A stretch of 64,000 nucleotides of DNA from Verrucomicrobiota bacterium (GCA_023399155.1 JAEWQP010000016.1:1-64000); one strand, 5' to 3'; shown: positions 35,342 through 45,710, numbered from the stretch's first letter. Program-made: numbers and translations. Notes: a model not told the origin generated them from the letters alone.

Positions 35342-36097
35342 ATGCGCCATACCCGCACCGTGCCCTCCGACTGCACGCCCGACCTCGTCATCCTCACCGG
35401 TGCCGGCATCTCACGCGAGTCCGGCCTCCATACCTTCCGCGATCCCGACGGCGTCTGGGCCCAGGTCCGTATCGAGGATGTGGCGACACCCGAGGCGTTC
35501 CAGCGCGACCCCGGGCGCGTGCACGCCTTCTACAATGCGCGACGCCGCCAGCTTCATGATCCGGCCGTCGCCCCCAACGCCGCGCATCTCGCACTCGCCC
35601 GGCTGGAGCAGGCGTGGCCGGCCGGATTCCTGCTCATCACGCAGAATGTCGACGACCTGCATGAGCGCGCAGGCAGCCGCCGGCTGCTGCACATGCACGG
35701 CGAGCTGCGCCGCGTCCGCTGCCTTCACTGCGGCCATGGGTGCGCATGGGAAGCCGACCTCGCCACCGACACGCCCTGCCCGGCGTGCGGGCGACCACGC
35801 GGCATGCGCCCCGACATCGTCTGGTTCGGGGAAATGCCGCTCGGCCTCGAGCAGGCCTACCAGGAGCTGGGCCGCTGCCGGCTGTTCGTATCGATCGGGA
35901 CGTCCGGCGCGGTGTATCCAGCGGCCCAATTCGTGTCGGAGGCGCGCGATGCCGGCGCCCACACGGTCGAGCTCAACCTCGAGCCCTCCGAACGTGCCCC
36001 ACTCTTTCACGAGCATCACCACGGGCCGGCCGCGTCCATCGTGCCGGCCTGGGTCGAACGCCTGCTTGCCGGCTCCGTCGCCACGCCGCGGGATTGA
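35342..36097 (+). CDS. cobB: NAD-dependent protein deacylase (sirtuin, CobB type)
   Basis: This 251-residue enzyme removes acyl groups from lysine, using NAD. Family motifs are GAGISRESGLHTFRD near residues 21-35, TQNVDDLHERAGS near 99-111 and the catalytic His in MHGELRR near 118-124. A Cys4 zinc site is seen in CLHCGHG and CPACG. FYNARRRQL near 61-69 carries the Tyr-x-x-Arg pair found in desuccinylating sirtuins such as E. coli CobB. The ATG at 35342 is chosen over upstream frame because the conserved region starts about 15 residues later. The nth gene follows after 21 bp. Confidence 0.92.
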   Translation: MRHTRTVPSDCTPDLVILTGAGISRESGLHTFRDPDGVWAQVRIEDVATPEAFQRDPGRVHAFYNARRRQLHDPAVAPNAAHLALARLEQAWPAGFLLITQNVDDLHERAGSRRLLHMHGELRRVRCLHCGHGCAWEADLATDTPCPACGRPRGMRPDIVWFGEMPLGLEQAYQELGRCRLFVSIGTSGAVYPAAQFVSEARDAGAHTVELNLEPSERAPLFHEHHHGPAASIVPAWVERLLAGSVATPRD

Positions 36098-36118
36098 CAA
36101 CCCGCACCCTCCCCGGGC

Positions 36119-36784
36119 ATGTCCCGCGACTCCATGACCCGACAGGAACGCGCCGATCTCGTCGCCCGACGACTTGCCGAGCTGTATCCGCGGCCGCCCA
36201 TCCCGCTGCATCACCGCGACGCCTACACCCTGCTCGTCGCGGTCGTGCTCTCGGCCCAGTGTACGGACGAGAGGGTCAACCAGGTCACGCCTCGGCTCTT
36301 CGCACTGGCCGACACCCCGGCGGACATGGCGCGCCACGCCGTTTCCGCGATCGACGCGATCGTGCGACCCTGCGGGCTGGCGCCGCGCAAGGCCGCGGCG
36401 ATCCGCGAACTCTCGCGCCTGATCGTCGAGAAGCATGGCGGCGCCGTGCCGTCGACCTTTGAGGAACTCGAGGCGCTCCCGGGCGTCGGCCACAAGACCG
36501 CCTCGGTCGTGATGTCGCAGGCGTTCGGCCATCCCGCATTTCCCGTGGATACGCACATCCACCGGCTGGCGCAGCGGTGGAAACTCACGGACGGACGCAG
36601 CGTCGAGCAAACCGAGCGCGACCTCAAACACCTCTTCCCGCGCGAGCTCTGGAACCCGCTCCACCTGCAGATCATCTACTACGGCCGCGAACACTGCACG
36701 GCGCGCGGCTGCGATGGCACCGTCTGCGAGATCTGCCGCACGCTCTTCCCCCTGCGCCGGCTCCCGGTCGCGACGCGGAAATAG
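36119..36784 (+). CDS. nth: Endonuclease III, base-excision DNA glycosylase/lyase
   Basis: This 221-residue enzyme removes oxidised pyrimidines and nicks the abasic site. The helix-hairpin-helix is LPGVGHKTASVV near residues 120-131 with the catalytic Lys, and the catalytic Asp follows in FPVDTHIHRLAQRW. The C-terminal cysteines (CTARGCDGTVCEIC) should bind a 4Fe-4S cluster, although their spacing differs from the classic C-x6-C-x2-C-x5-C. The start could also be Met6 (36134). It follows the sirtuin gene closely and is convergent with the GH3 gene. Confidence 0.92.
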   Translation: MSRDSMTRQERADLVARRLAELYPRPPIPLHHRDAYTLLVAVVLSAQCTDERVNQVTPRLFALADTPADMARHAVSAIDAIVRPCGLAPRKAAAIRELSRLIVEKHGGAVPSTFEELEALPGVGHKTASVVMSQAFGHPAFPVDTHIHRLAQRWKLTDGRSVEQTERDLKHLFPRELWNPLHLQIIYYGREHCTARGCDGTVCEICRTLFPLRRLPVATRK

Positions 36785-36815
36785 GCGCCGCGCCGCCTCA
36801 AGTTGAGGCGAACCG

Positions 36816-39800
36816 TCAGGGCCCGCCGGCTTCCGTCGCACCCAGCCAGCCGCCGGTGAAGCCCGCGCGCCGCAGACCGCGCACGATGTGCGGATTGCGC
36901 CGCATGACGTCCCAGACCAGGCCGCTGCGGTGATTCTCGAGCATGAGCAGGATCGGACCCTGGTCGATGCCGAGGTGCTGCGTATCGAACCAGCCGAGAC
37001 CCGGTACGATGCGGCCGTGCTGCAGCTTCACGTCGGTGAAGGTGAAGCTGGGATTGAACGCATCGAGGAAGCCGTGGCGCGTGAAGAGTGCATCGCCGTA
37101 GCGTGCGCGCATCGCCTTGAGCGCCGGGATCACGATTTCGGGGGCGAACGCGATCGAACCGCCCGCCGCGGTCGGCGCGATCGTGCCGTCGTCCAGGATG
37201 TAGTCCGCCCCGGCACCGCGCGCCGCGTAGGTCCGGAACTGCCGCGGGCGCCCACCGATGCTGCGCGTGATGTCCGCAGGCCCGTCGCAGGCGGTCAGTC
37301 CCCAGATCTCCGGACCGTAGTCCTTCCACTGCCCCGGATTCGCGATCGCGTAACCACGTTGTGCATACGTGGCGCGGCGCGAGTTCTCGAAGTAGTCGAT
37401 GCCGCGGCCCCGCATGTATTCGTCCTGGATGCCGCGATAGTCGATCCAGGCGTGCGAGTACTGGTGCCCGAAGAGCGGCGCGAAGGCCACGTGCTCCTGA
37501 CCCTGGAAGGTCGCCCAGCGGTAGTCGCGGGTGAACGCCGTCCACGATTCCGGCTTGATCGGGTGCGTGGGTGACCCGAGGGCGAGGATGTAGAGCAGCA
37601 TCGCCTCATCGTAGCCGTGATAATCGGCCTCGATGAATCCACGTTCCGGATGCCAGCCCATGCAGATCAAGTCGAGCCGTCGCACCGCCCAGTCCCATTC
37701 CACGCGCCGGTAGATCCGCTCGACCAGCTCCCGGATCTCCCCGTCGGCAGGTTCGGCGCGGTTGAAATACGACTGGCAGAAAAGCGCCCCGCCCAGGAAC
37801 AGCGCCGTATCGATGGTGGAAAGCTCCACCTGTTCGAAGCGACGACCCTGCTCCATGTCCAGAAAGTGGTAGAAGAATCCGCGGTGCCCGGTCATGCCCG
37901 TCGCCGCCTCGCCCTGCGGCGCCTCGGCGAAAAACTTCAAGGTGGCGCGCACGCGCTCGACCGCCTCGCCGCGCGAGATGTAGCCGCGCTCGACGCCGAT
38001 CGGATAGGCGCTGAGCGCGAAGCCCACGGCCGCCACGCTCGCGAATGACTCGCCCGGCCCGCGATCGGGTGCGAGCCCGTTCAGTGGATTCGTGGTTTCC
38101 CAGAACCAGTCGAAGGTGCGCCTCGAGAGGTCCTCGAGGAACGCCTCATCCGGCGTGCTGGCCTTCGCGTCCGCCACGACCTCGAAGCGCGCGGCAAGCG
38201 TGGCCGCGGAACTGCCTCCCACGTAGACCGTGAACCAGCCCGGTTCGACGACCTGCTTCATCCTCACGTCGAGGCACGCGAGATCCGCGGGGGTCAGCGT
38301 GAAAGCCACCTCCCGGCTTTCGCCCGGCGCGAGTTCCACGCGTTCGAAACCGCGCAACTCGCGCACCGGCCGCGTGGTGCTGCCGATCTCGTCGCGCAGA
38401 TAGAGCTGCACGACCTCCGCGCCGGCGCGCCCGCCAGTGTTCTTCACCGACACCCGCACGGTCACGCTCTCTTCCGTGCCAACCTTGGTCGCGCTGAGGG
38501 CGATACCGTCGCAGGCAAACGTGGTGTAGCTCAGGCCGTGACCAAAAACGTAGAGCGGCGTCCAGGGCGCATCGATGTACTTGGACGTGAAGGAGTCATG
38601 CTCGTCGGCGGGTCGTCCCGTGCGCTTGTGGTTGTAGTGCAGGGGCACCTGGCCGACGTTGCGCGGAAAGGTCACAGGCAGCTTGCCCGACGGGTTGACG
38701 TCACCGAACAGCACATCCGCCACGGCATGGCCCATCTCGAGCCCGAGGAACCAGGTCTCGAGGATCGCGGGAATCTCCGCGTCAAGGTCCGTGATCGAGA
38801 GCGGGCGTCCATTCATGAGGACAACCGCCACCGGCTTCCCGCCCGCAGCGGCACGCACCGCCCTGGCGAGTTCGCCCTGCACGCCGGGCAGATCCAGAGA
38901 GGTGCGGCTGTGCGCCTCGCCGCTCATGGTCGCGTCCTCGCCGAGCACCAGGACCACCGCATCGGCCTCGCGCGCGGCACGTTCCGCCTCGGCGAAACCG
39001 CTGCGGTCCGCGTCGTTCAACCCGGCGCCCCGCGCATGGAGGACGTCCGTTCCCGGCGTCACCGCCTTGCGGATACCTTCGAGAACGGAGACGGCCTCTT
39101 CCGCGCGCCCGTCTGCCGCCCAGGGTCCGAGCGTGGCGGCGCGGTCGTCAGCCAGGGGACCGATCACGGCCAGGGTTCGGAGCCCCTTTGCCAGCGGCAG
39201 GGTGTTGTCGTCGTTCTTGAGCAGGACGATCGACTGCTGCGCCATGGCGCGGGCCGCGGCACGATTCTCCGCCGTCAAGGTGTGCGCCTTCTCGCGCTCG
39301 GGATCGCTGAAGCGGTAGGGATCGTCGAAAAGTCCGACCTGAAACTTCGCGCGCAACACGCGGCGCACCGCCCGATCGACCGGCGCGAGATCGATCCGCC
39401 CGGTGCGGACGGCATCGGGCAGGTCGCGCTCGTAGTAGTCGCTCACCATGTCGATGTCGACGCCTGCACGGAGCGCGAGTATGCCGGCCTCCACCGGGTC
39501 GGCGGCGACGCCGTGGTCGCGCAGCTCATCCAGCGCGCTCCAGTCGCTCACGACGAGGCCCTCGAACCCCCATTCGTCGCGGAGCACATCGTTGAGCAGC
39601 CAGGGATTCGCATGGCACGGCACGCCGGCGATCTCATTGAACGCCGCCATGAACGTGGCCGCCCCGGCCTCCACCGCGGCCTGAAAAGGCGGAAAATAGT
39701 TCTCGCGTAGCGAACGTTCGGATACGTCGACGGTGTTGTAGTCGCGGCCGCCCTCGGCGGCGCCGTAGGCGGCGAAGTGCTTCGCGCAGGCGAGCATCGA

Positions 39801-40472
39801 GTCGGGTGCACCGAGCTCCGGCCCCTGGAAGCCGCGCACACGCGCCGCCGCCATCCGCGCCCCGAGATACGGGTCCTCGCCGGCGCCCTCCACGATGCGG
39901 CCCCAGCGCGGGTCGCGCGCGATGTCGACCATCGGCGCGAAGGTCCAGTGCAGCCCGTGCGCGGTCGCCTCGACCGCCGCCACGCGCGCGGCGCGCTCGA
40001 CCGCGGCGGGATCCCAGCTCGCAGCCTCGGCCAGCGGAACGGGAAACGTGGTGCGGAAACCGTGGATCACATCGTGCGCAAACAACAGCGGGATGCCCAG
40101 GCGCGAGCCCTCGACCGCGATCCGCTGCATGTCGCGAGTGACCTGCGCACCAAAGACGTTGAGAAACGACCCGGCGCGTCCCTCGCGTATGTCCTCCTCG
40201 CCGCCCTCGGGGACGCGAGGGCCGTTGTTGCTCCACGTGCCGGCATACTGGGCGAGTTGCCCGAGCTTCTCCTCGAGCGTCATGCGGCCGAGAAGGTCGT
40301 CGATGCGGGCGTCGAGGGGCGCGGTCGGGTCCTCGTAGACCTCCCGCGTGCCGTTCTTGTTGAAGTCGATCCAGCCGGCGCCAGGTTCACCGGCGGCACG
40401 CGTTCCGGCAGGAAGCGTGATGGAAAGGGTGACTGCGGCGGACATCGTCGAAAGGAGGGAAAGCCTGGCCAT
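36816..40472 (-). CDS. GH3 beta-glucosidase fused to a GH144-like (glycoamylase-like) domain
   Basis: This 1218-residue secreted protein has a signal peptide (residues 1-26). Residues about 45-760 form a GH3 enzyme: N-terminal barrel with VPLLFAHDVIHGFRT-like motif at IPLLFAHDVIHGFR, the nucleophile Asp in LVVSDWSALDE, the GH3 C-terminal domain and a fibronectin-like domain ending near 760. Residues about 785-1210 match the glycoamylase-like family (PF10091), which includes GH144 endo-beta-1,2-glucanases, with DYHGYDEAMLLYILALGS and GLTACDGP. The two parts together could cut a beta-1,2-glucan chain and release glucose or sophorose. Such a fusion is unusual to me. The gene is the last of a minus-strand unit with a GPH transporter, a GH94 phosphorylase and a TonB receptor. 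Confidence 0.87.
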   Translation of the reverse strand: MARLSLLSTMSAAVTLSITLPAGTRAAGEPGAGWIDFNKNGTREVYEDPTAPLDARIDDLLGRMTLEEKLGQLAQYAGTWSNNGPRVPEGGEEDIREGRAGSFLNVFGAQVTRDMQRIAVEGSRLGIPLLFAHDVIHGFRTTFPVPLAEAASWDPAAVERAARVAAVEATAHGLHWTFAPMVDIARDPRWGRIVEGAGEDPYLGARMAAARVRGFQGPELGAPDSMLACAKHFAAYGAAEGGRDYNTVDVSERSLRENYFPPFQAAVEAGAATFMAAFNEIAGVPCHANPWLLNDVLRDEWGFEGLVVSDWSALDELRDHGVAADPVEAGILALRAGVDIDMVSDYYERDLPDAVRTGRIDLAPVDRAVRRVLRAKFQVGLFDDPYRFSDPEREKAHTLTAENRAAARAMAQQSIVLLKNDDNTLPLAKGLRTLAVIGPLADDRAATLGPWAADGRAEEAVSVLEGIRKAVTPGTDVLHARGAGLNDADRSGFAEAERAAREADAVVLVLGEDATMSGEAHSRTSLDLPGVQGELARAVRAAAGGKPVAVVLMNGRPLSITDLDAEIPAILETWFLGLEMGHAVADVLFGDVNPSGKLPVTFPRNVGQVPLHYNHKRTGRPADEHDSFTSKYIDAPWTPLYVFGHGLSYTTFACDGIALSATKVGTEESVTVRVSVKNTGGRAGAEVVQLYLRDEIGSTTRPVRELRGFERVELAPGESREVAFTLTPADLACLDVRMKQVVEPGWFTVYVGGSSAATLAARFEVVADAKASTPDEAFLEDLSRRTFDWFWETTNPLNGLAPDRGPGESFASVAAVGFALSAYPIGVERGYISRGEAVERVRATLKFFAEAPQGEAATGMTGHRGFFYHFLDMEQGRRFEQVELSTIDTALFLGGALFCQSYFNRAEPADGEIRELVERIYRRVEWDWAVRRLDLICMGWHPERGFIEADYHGYDEAMLLYILALGSPTHPIKPESWTAFTRDYRWATFQGQEHVAFAPLFGHQYSHAWIDYRGIQDEYMRGRGIDYFENSRRATYAQRGYAIANPGQWKDYGPEIWGLTACDGPADITRSIGGRPRQFRTYAARGAGADYILDDGTIAPTAAGGSIAFAPEIVIPALKAMRARYGDALFTRHGFLDAFNPSFTFTDVKLQHGRIVPGLGWFDTQHLGIDQGPILLMLENHRSGLVWDVMRRNPHIVRGLRRAGFTGGWLGATEAGGP

Positions 40473-40660
40473 GGTGAATCAGTAGCGGATGGAGAATGTG
40501 GCGGGGAGCTTTTACTCACGCATCTTCGTCGGGACCCCCGGCGCCGCGACCGGCGTTGGCGGCCGCAGAGTCAACCACGTCGACCGACTGCGCCTGCGCG
40601 AGCAACGCGACGCCCGGCGCGAAGTCCGCCGACACCGTCGGGCAGTGCATACCCGTGAAG

Positions 40661-42070
40661 TCATGGCGCCGCCGCCTTCCTCGCTTGCAGCAGTGCCTTG
40701 ACCTCGTAAGCGCGCGACTCGGTCAGCGGATACTTCGCCAGCAGCACGATGCCCAGCAGGCACAGTGCGGACGGAAGGCCGATCTCCCAGGCGCGGAGCC
40801 AGAAGAGTGTCGCGTCGCTCTGCGTGGCCGCACCCTCCACGAATCCGGTCAAGCGCTGCAGATAACCGCTGATGATCGTCGCGATGGAGACCGCGACCTT
40901 CCACCACCAGTTGTAGACCGCGAAGTAGATGCCCTCGCGCCGCATGCCGGTCATGAGCTCATCCTCGTCGCAGATGTCGGCAATCATCGCGTTCACGAGC
41001 GAGAAGCAGAACACCATGCCGAGCGAAAGGCAGACGGTGGGGATGTAGGTCAGCCGCGGCAGGTCCGGGTTGTAGCAGAAAATCTTGGACAGGTTGCCCC
41101 CGGCGATCAGCGCGAGCGCAAGCAGGACCGTCGTGCGCTTTCCGAACCGCTTGGAAAGCCAGGTCATCGGAAACACGCCCGCGAGGCCGACCACGGCCCA
41201 CAGCGTGCCGTTTTCGGCCATGAGCGTGGAGGCACCCTCCTTGTCGCCGCCGAACAGGAAGAATATCTGGATGTAGTTGCTGAAGCCCATCACCAGCTGG
41301 AATCCCACGATCAGCAGCACGAACACCGTGACGAGCCGGACGAACGTGCCGTTGCGGTAGGTGGTCTTGAAACCCTCGAGGATCGGCACGCGCTCCTGCG
41401 ACCGCGCCTGCTGCAGCTTGCCCTCCTTGCAGACAAACGCACAGGTCAGGGCGGCCACGGTGAGCAGGACGCTCATGCCGAGGCAGATCCATTTCACGCC
41501 GTTCACCTCGTCACCGCCGAAGACCGGCCGGTTGGCGAGGAAATACACCCACGGCAGTGTCAGCGCACCGACGTTGCCGATGAAACTCGCGTAAGCGAAG
41601 ATGTTGGTCTTTTCGTGATAGTCCGAACTCATCTCCATCCCCAGCGCACCGTGCGGGATGGAGAAGACCGGGACCACCGTGTAGAAGAACATCGATACGA
41701 CCACGAAGTATCCAAACATCCACTCCTTGCTCCAGTCGCGCGGGACCGTCCAGAGCAGCCAGAAGGCGATGCCGATGAGGACCCCGCCCACCACGAGGAA
41801 CGGGATGCGCCGCCCATAGCGCGAGCGGCAGTTGTCGGAGAGATTGCCCAGGATCGGGTCGATGATCGCGTCCCACAGCCGCGGAAAAGCCTGGGCGTAT
41901 CCGATCCAGATCGCGCTTACGCCCAGCCCGACGACATAGACGAGGCTCGTGAGCTGAACGACTGAGTTGACTGCGACTATCGTTACGAGAGCGCCCAGGC
42001 CGTAGGCGATCTTCTGCCTGACCGGCACGCGGTCCTCCGGCGCCGTGACATGCCGCTCGTGCGCGCTCAT
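40661..42070 (-). CDS. GPH/MFS sugar:cation symporter (MelB-like)
   Basis: This 469-residue inner-membrane protein has about twelve hydrophobic helices and the GPH signature AFPRLWDAIIDPILGNLSDN near residues 61-80, followed by RSRYGRRIPFLVVG. GPH members bring glycosides into the cytoplasm with H+ or Na+. It lies between the GH94 phosphorylase gene (82-bp gap) and the GH3-GH144 gene (188-bp gap), all on the minus strand. It probably imports the short oligosaccharides made outside the cytoplasm so the phosphorylase can use them. Substrate choice is inferred from context alone. Confidence 0.9.
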   Translation of the reverse strand: MSAHERHVTAPEDRVPVRQKIAYGLGALVTIVAVNSVVQLTSLVYVVGLGVSAIWIGYAQAFPRLWDAIIDPILGNLSDNCRSRYGRRIPFLVVGGVLIGIAFWLLWTVPRDWSKEWMFGYFVVVSMFFYTVVPVFSIPHGALGMEMSSDYHEKTNIFAYASFIGNVGALTLPWVYFLANRPVFGGDEVNGVKWICLGMSVLLTVAALTCAFVCKEGKLQQARSQERVPILEGFKTTYRNGTFVRLVTVFVLLIVGFQLVMGFSNYIQIFFLFGGDKEGASTLMAENGTLWAVVGLAGVFPMTWLSKRFGKRTTVLLALALIAGGNLSKIFCYNPDLPRLTYIPTVCLSLGMVFCFSLVNAMIADICDEDELMTGMRREGIYFAVYNWWWKVAVSIATIISGYLQRLTGFVEGAATQSDATLFWLRAWEIGLPSALCLLGIVLLAKYPLTESRAYEVKALLQARKAAAP

Positions 42071-42152
42071 CGGTGGTCTCCGGGTGTGGTGCGCTTCTGG
42101 AGCGAACGTACCTCGCCGTGCCGCTCGGGAATCCGGGATGTCGCCATGCGCA

Positions 42153-45100
42153 TCAGAGGGTGATCTCCAGACGATTCTCGGACGCGTTGAGCCGTCCCGC
42201 CAGCTCCGAGCTGTTCACACGCAGGCCGCCCGTCCGGTAGGGGTTGGCCTCGCGCACGCCCTCGATCGCGGCGCCGTTGACCGTGATCGCGGAGGGACCG
42301 TGTCCCGCGCCTATGATGCGGTAGACGATCTCCGCACGACGCCCGCAAAGGTGCGTCGTGGCGACCAATCCGTCGAGGCTGTGCGGGAGCACGGGATCGA
42401 AGGTCACGTCGCCGAACGATTCGCGCACGCCCAGCAGGCGGGCGCGCACCTTGTGCAGGAACAGACCGGGTCCGCTCGAGTAGAGGCGCCAGCCGCCGCG
42501 CACCGCGACGCGCCCCTCCCGCAGTTCCTGCCAGCGCGCGACGGCTTCGTAGCGGTCGGGGAAATCGGCGTCGGAGCTGGAAAAATACACGTTGCTCTGC
42601 CGCGGCACGGCGTTGGGAACCGAGGCTTCGAGGGCGATGGGATTCACCACCTGAAGTGCCCACCAAAGACGCTCGGCATCGCCCACGCGCGCGAGCGCCT
42701 CGGCATAACGGAGGTGCGCGTGCACGTACTGCAATCCGATCTCGCGGCCGACGTTGGCGGCGGTCTCGGCGCGTTTGAACCAATGCTCGAGCCCGCCGCG
42801 GTAGGCGACCGGATCGCTCATCAGGCGCACGCCGTCAGGCGACTTCAACTCGCGCTCAATGATCTCGAGGTGCCGCCTCGCCTCTTCCGCCGTGAAGAGT
42901 CCGGCGATGATTGCACGCGTCATCGGCAGGAGCCGGTAACGAATGCCGGTCAATGGATCCTCGGGATGGAGCAGCGGGCGGACCCCCTGCTCCTCCGCCA
43001 CGAGAAAACCTGCCACAATGCCGCCGGGCATGAGGTGCGTCCGGAAATCCGCGGCCATGCGCCCGGCGAGTCCCTTCAATCGCGTCGCACGTGCCCGGTC
43101 GCCGCAGCGCCTCGCCACGCCGGCGAGTTGATGCACGGTCTGGAAGGCGAGCGCGACAGTCCACGCGCTGATCATGCGCGTGCGCATCGCCGGATCGGCC
43201 GGTTGCAGGGTGTCGTCCCAGTCGCCGTCGCCGTAGTTCACAAGCGAAGTCCCGGGAACAAACCGCGCCTCCACGTGCGCGACCACCCGGTCGCAGTGCT
43301 GCCAATACGTTTCCTCCGGACCCGCCGGCGCGAACGCCGAAGCATCGGTGTAGCCCACGCGCCGGTCCATGAAGGCCAAGTCATTGGCGGCCTCGACGTA
43401 GTCGCAGAGGGCTTTGACCGGCCAGAGGCAGACGTCGCCGTGGCTGTGCGCGTGCTGGATGAAACGATACGGCGCGTGCATGAACCACTGCGGCCACGAC
43501 CCGTCGTGCGCATACTGCTGGGCGAACACCGTCTCGAGGACCCGGCGCGTCACCGCATGGCGGCCGTGCACGAGCAGCCATTCGACCGAGCCCTGGGTGA
43601 CGTCGCGCACGCCCCAGGCGGCACCGCCGTACTGCTCGAGTCCGTGCGGCGCGGAAAAATGGATCGCGGCGTTGTGGTTGAACCACGGCAGGACGTCATC
43701 GAGACGCATCGCGGCGGCATCGTCCCCGTGCCGCAGGCGAAGCAGAAGCGCGGGCGGCTGCGCCGTCCGCCGGTCGCCGGCGTATTCGCGCCGCGCTGAC
43801 GCCACTGCGTCCGGAAGGGAGGCAGCACCGTCGCGCACACCAAGCATCACCACGCCGCACGAGGAGGTGGGGCGCGTCACGATGCACGCGAATGCGCCGC
43901 TGCGACGACGCCCGTCGTCGTGGAGAAACTCGTCGCCCCCGACCGCCGCCACGACCTCCGGATCGGTGGCCGCGATCGCGAAACAGACTCCCGGTTCGTG
44001 GCGACCGACCAGACTGGATGGAGAAGGCTGTGCGGCGAACCACCCGGCCTCAGCGTGGACGGTCACCTCGCCACCGTGCTCGTACTCGGCCGCGCCGAGC
44101 ACGAGCTCGTGGCTGATGAGGAACGCCACGGGCTCGCCGGCCAGCACGCGCAGCTGCAGGAACGCACTGGACGACGAGGCCGAACACCACGCACGCGCCT
44201 CGAGGCGGACGCCTCTTAGCTTGTAGATCCAACGGACTTCGCCGGGCGTCATGACAAACGCGCTGGGGATGCCGAGCTGGAGCCACGCGCCCCCGCGCCG
44301 GACAAAGACCCGCTGCCCCGTCGCGCGCGTAATGCCCACGGCATTACGCAGGACGGGAAGCAGTCGCCCAAAGCTCGGGTTGCCCAGGTACGCCTGGCTG
44401 GCAAAGATGCCGGCGGCATGGCAGGTGATCCCAAACTGGGCCTCGTCGATCCACGTCGCCTCGCCGCTGCGCAGGATGTGCCCGTGCGGGCGCAACACCA
44501 CCCTCTCCTTCTCACCGGACACGATGTGCGCGTCGGCGCCGTGAAAGAACGACAGCAGCGCTCCATCGATACGACGCTCCTCGTGCCGGCGTGGCCCCGG
44601 GAACCAGGTGTCCCATTCCGCCTCAGAGGCAGTCTCGCCATGCACGGACGGTCGCGCCGTGAACGCCGAAATGCCCGGGGCGCATGAAGTCGTGCCCTCG
44701 CCCGGCGCCGCGGCGCTTCGCGGAAATGATCCGCCGCCCAGGATCGCCCGGAGCCGCTCAACATCAGCTGCGTCGGAAGCTCCGGGATGATCGGGCTCGA
44801 AACAGGCCACGAAGGAATACGTTGATCCGGTCACGGGGTTCAGCTCGATCTCGCGCGACTGGAGCGCGGCCAGGGCGCATTCGTATTGAAGCCGTCGTGA
44901 CGGAAGCGCCGCCTCGCGGGCCGCGGCCGGTTCTCCGGTCCAGCGGTGATCCGCGCCGTAGAACTGCCAGCCATCGGTCGCGAAAGCCGAGGCCCCTTCG
45001 CAGCAGGCCAGCGCCAGCCAGGGGTGGCGTCCTCCGGCCGCCGCCTGGTTTTGGCGGGCGAGAATCACCCAGCCAAGCCGTGCATCCTCGACGGGAAGGA

Positions 45101-45611
45101 GATCGATATACTGCGAGGTGTAGGCCTCGTTGTTCCGCACGAAGCCCTCGTCGGCCAGGCCGAGGTCGTGTGCGATCAGGACGTCGCACATGCGGGGGAC
45201 GGATCCCCGGCTGCGAACCGAGACGTCCCATCGCCAGGCGGGTTTTTTCGCATGCAGCGTGAGTCGGACGGTGACGTCGAGGCCCTCGGTCGGGCATGAC
45301 CACTCCGCCGTCGTGGCGTCGATCCGGACAGCCCGCGACGCCGTCGCCAGAATGTCCTTACACCACGCAATCGTGCCATCCGAACGCTCCCTCAGAAGCA
45401 GACGAAACAAGCCTGCCTCCGCCGGCGACGCCAGGATCTGGTTGATCATCGTCCCGGCGTGGCGGATCGAAAACAGCCGCCCCTCGGGCGTGAGGCCAAT
45501 GCGAAGCCCGGACGCGTTCTCCAGGTGCAGCAGACCAAGGTCGGCGAGGCTTGGAACACGCATCGCGGAGGAACCGGCGGATGCGGAGGGTGATAGGGAG
45601 TCGGGCTCCAT
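42153..45611 (-). CDS. GH94 phosphorylase, probable 1,2-beta-oligoglucan phosphorylase
   Basis: This 1152-residue protein has the layout of the long GH94 enzymes: an N-terminal beta-sandwich region (up to about 600), then an (alpha/alpha)6 barrel. The general acid Asp is in VNYGDGDWDDTLQPAD near residues 785-800, and the end carries the glycosyltransferase-36-like C-terminal lid (RRAEIVYRIIGAGHGP). Length and motif fit the 1,2-beta-oligoglucan phosphorylases, which split sophoro-oligosaccharides with phosphate to give glucose 1-phosphate; known ones have about 1100 residues. No signal peptide is present, so it acts in the cytoplasm after import by the neighbouring transporter. Cellobiose-type GH94 enzymes are shorter. 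Linkage is inferred and not shown by sequence alone. Confidence 0.82.
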   Translation of the reverse strand: MEPDSLSPSASAGSSAMRVPSLADLGLLHLENASGLRIGLTPEGRLFSIRHAGTMINQILASPAEAGLFRLLLRERSDGTIAWCKDILATASRAVRIDATTAEWSCPTEGLDVTVRLTLHAKKPAWRWDVSVRSRGSVPRMCDVLIAHDLGLADEGFVRNNEAYTSQYIDLLPVEDARLGWVILARQNQAAAGGRHPWLALACCEGASAFATDGWQFYGADHRWTGEPAAAREAALPSRRLQYECALAALQSREIELNPVTGSTYSFVACFEPDHPGASDAADVERLRAILGGGSFPRSAAAPGEGTTSCAPGISAFTARPSVHGETASEAEWDTWFPGPRRHEERRIDGALLSFFHGADAHIVSGEKERVVLRPHGHILRSGEATWIDEAQFGITCHAAGIFASQAYLGNPSFGRLLPVLRNAVGITRATGQRVFVRRGGAWLQLGIPSAFVMTPGEVRWIYKLRGVRLEARAWCSASSSSAFLQLRVLAGEPVAFLISHELVLGAAEYEHGGEVTVHAEAGWFAAQPSPSSLVGRHEPGVCFAIAATDPEVVAAVGGDEFLHDDGRRRSGAFACIVTRPTSSCGVVMLGVRDGAASLPDAVASARREYAGDRRTAQPPALLLRLRHGDDAAAMRLDDVLPWFNHNAAIHFSAPHGLEQYGGAAWGVRDVTQGSVEWLLVHGRHAVTRRVLETVFAQQYAHDGSWPQWFMHAPYRFIQHAHSHGDVCLWPVKALCDYVEAANDLAFMDRRVGYTDASAFAPAGPEETYWQHCDRVVAHVEARFVPGTSLVNYGDGDWDDTLQPADPAMRTRMISAWTVALAFQTVHQLAGVARRCGDRARATRLKGLAGRMAADFRTHLMPGGIVAGFLVAEEQGVRPLLHPEDPLTGIRYRLLPMTRAIIAGLFTAEEARRHLEIIERELKSPDGVRLMSDPVAYRGGLEHWFKRAETAANVGREIGLQYVHAHLRYAEALARVGDAERLWWALQVVNPIALEASVPNAVPRQSNVYFSSSDADFPDRYEAVARWQELREGRVAVRGGWRLYSSGPGLFLHKVRARLLGVRESFGDVTFDPVLPHSLDGLVATTHLCGRRAEIVYRIIGAGHGPSAITVNGAAIEGVREANPYRTGGLRVNSSELAGRLNASENRLEITL

Positions 45612-45710
45612 GGATGAATCAGAACCAGGCCGCCGAACCGGATGCGCGGCGGGCGCAGAGGGACAGGCGGCGGCCCGATAGCCGTCGCCCGTCCCACCTG
45701 GTGCGCGGTG

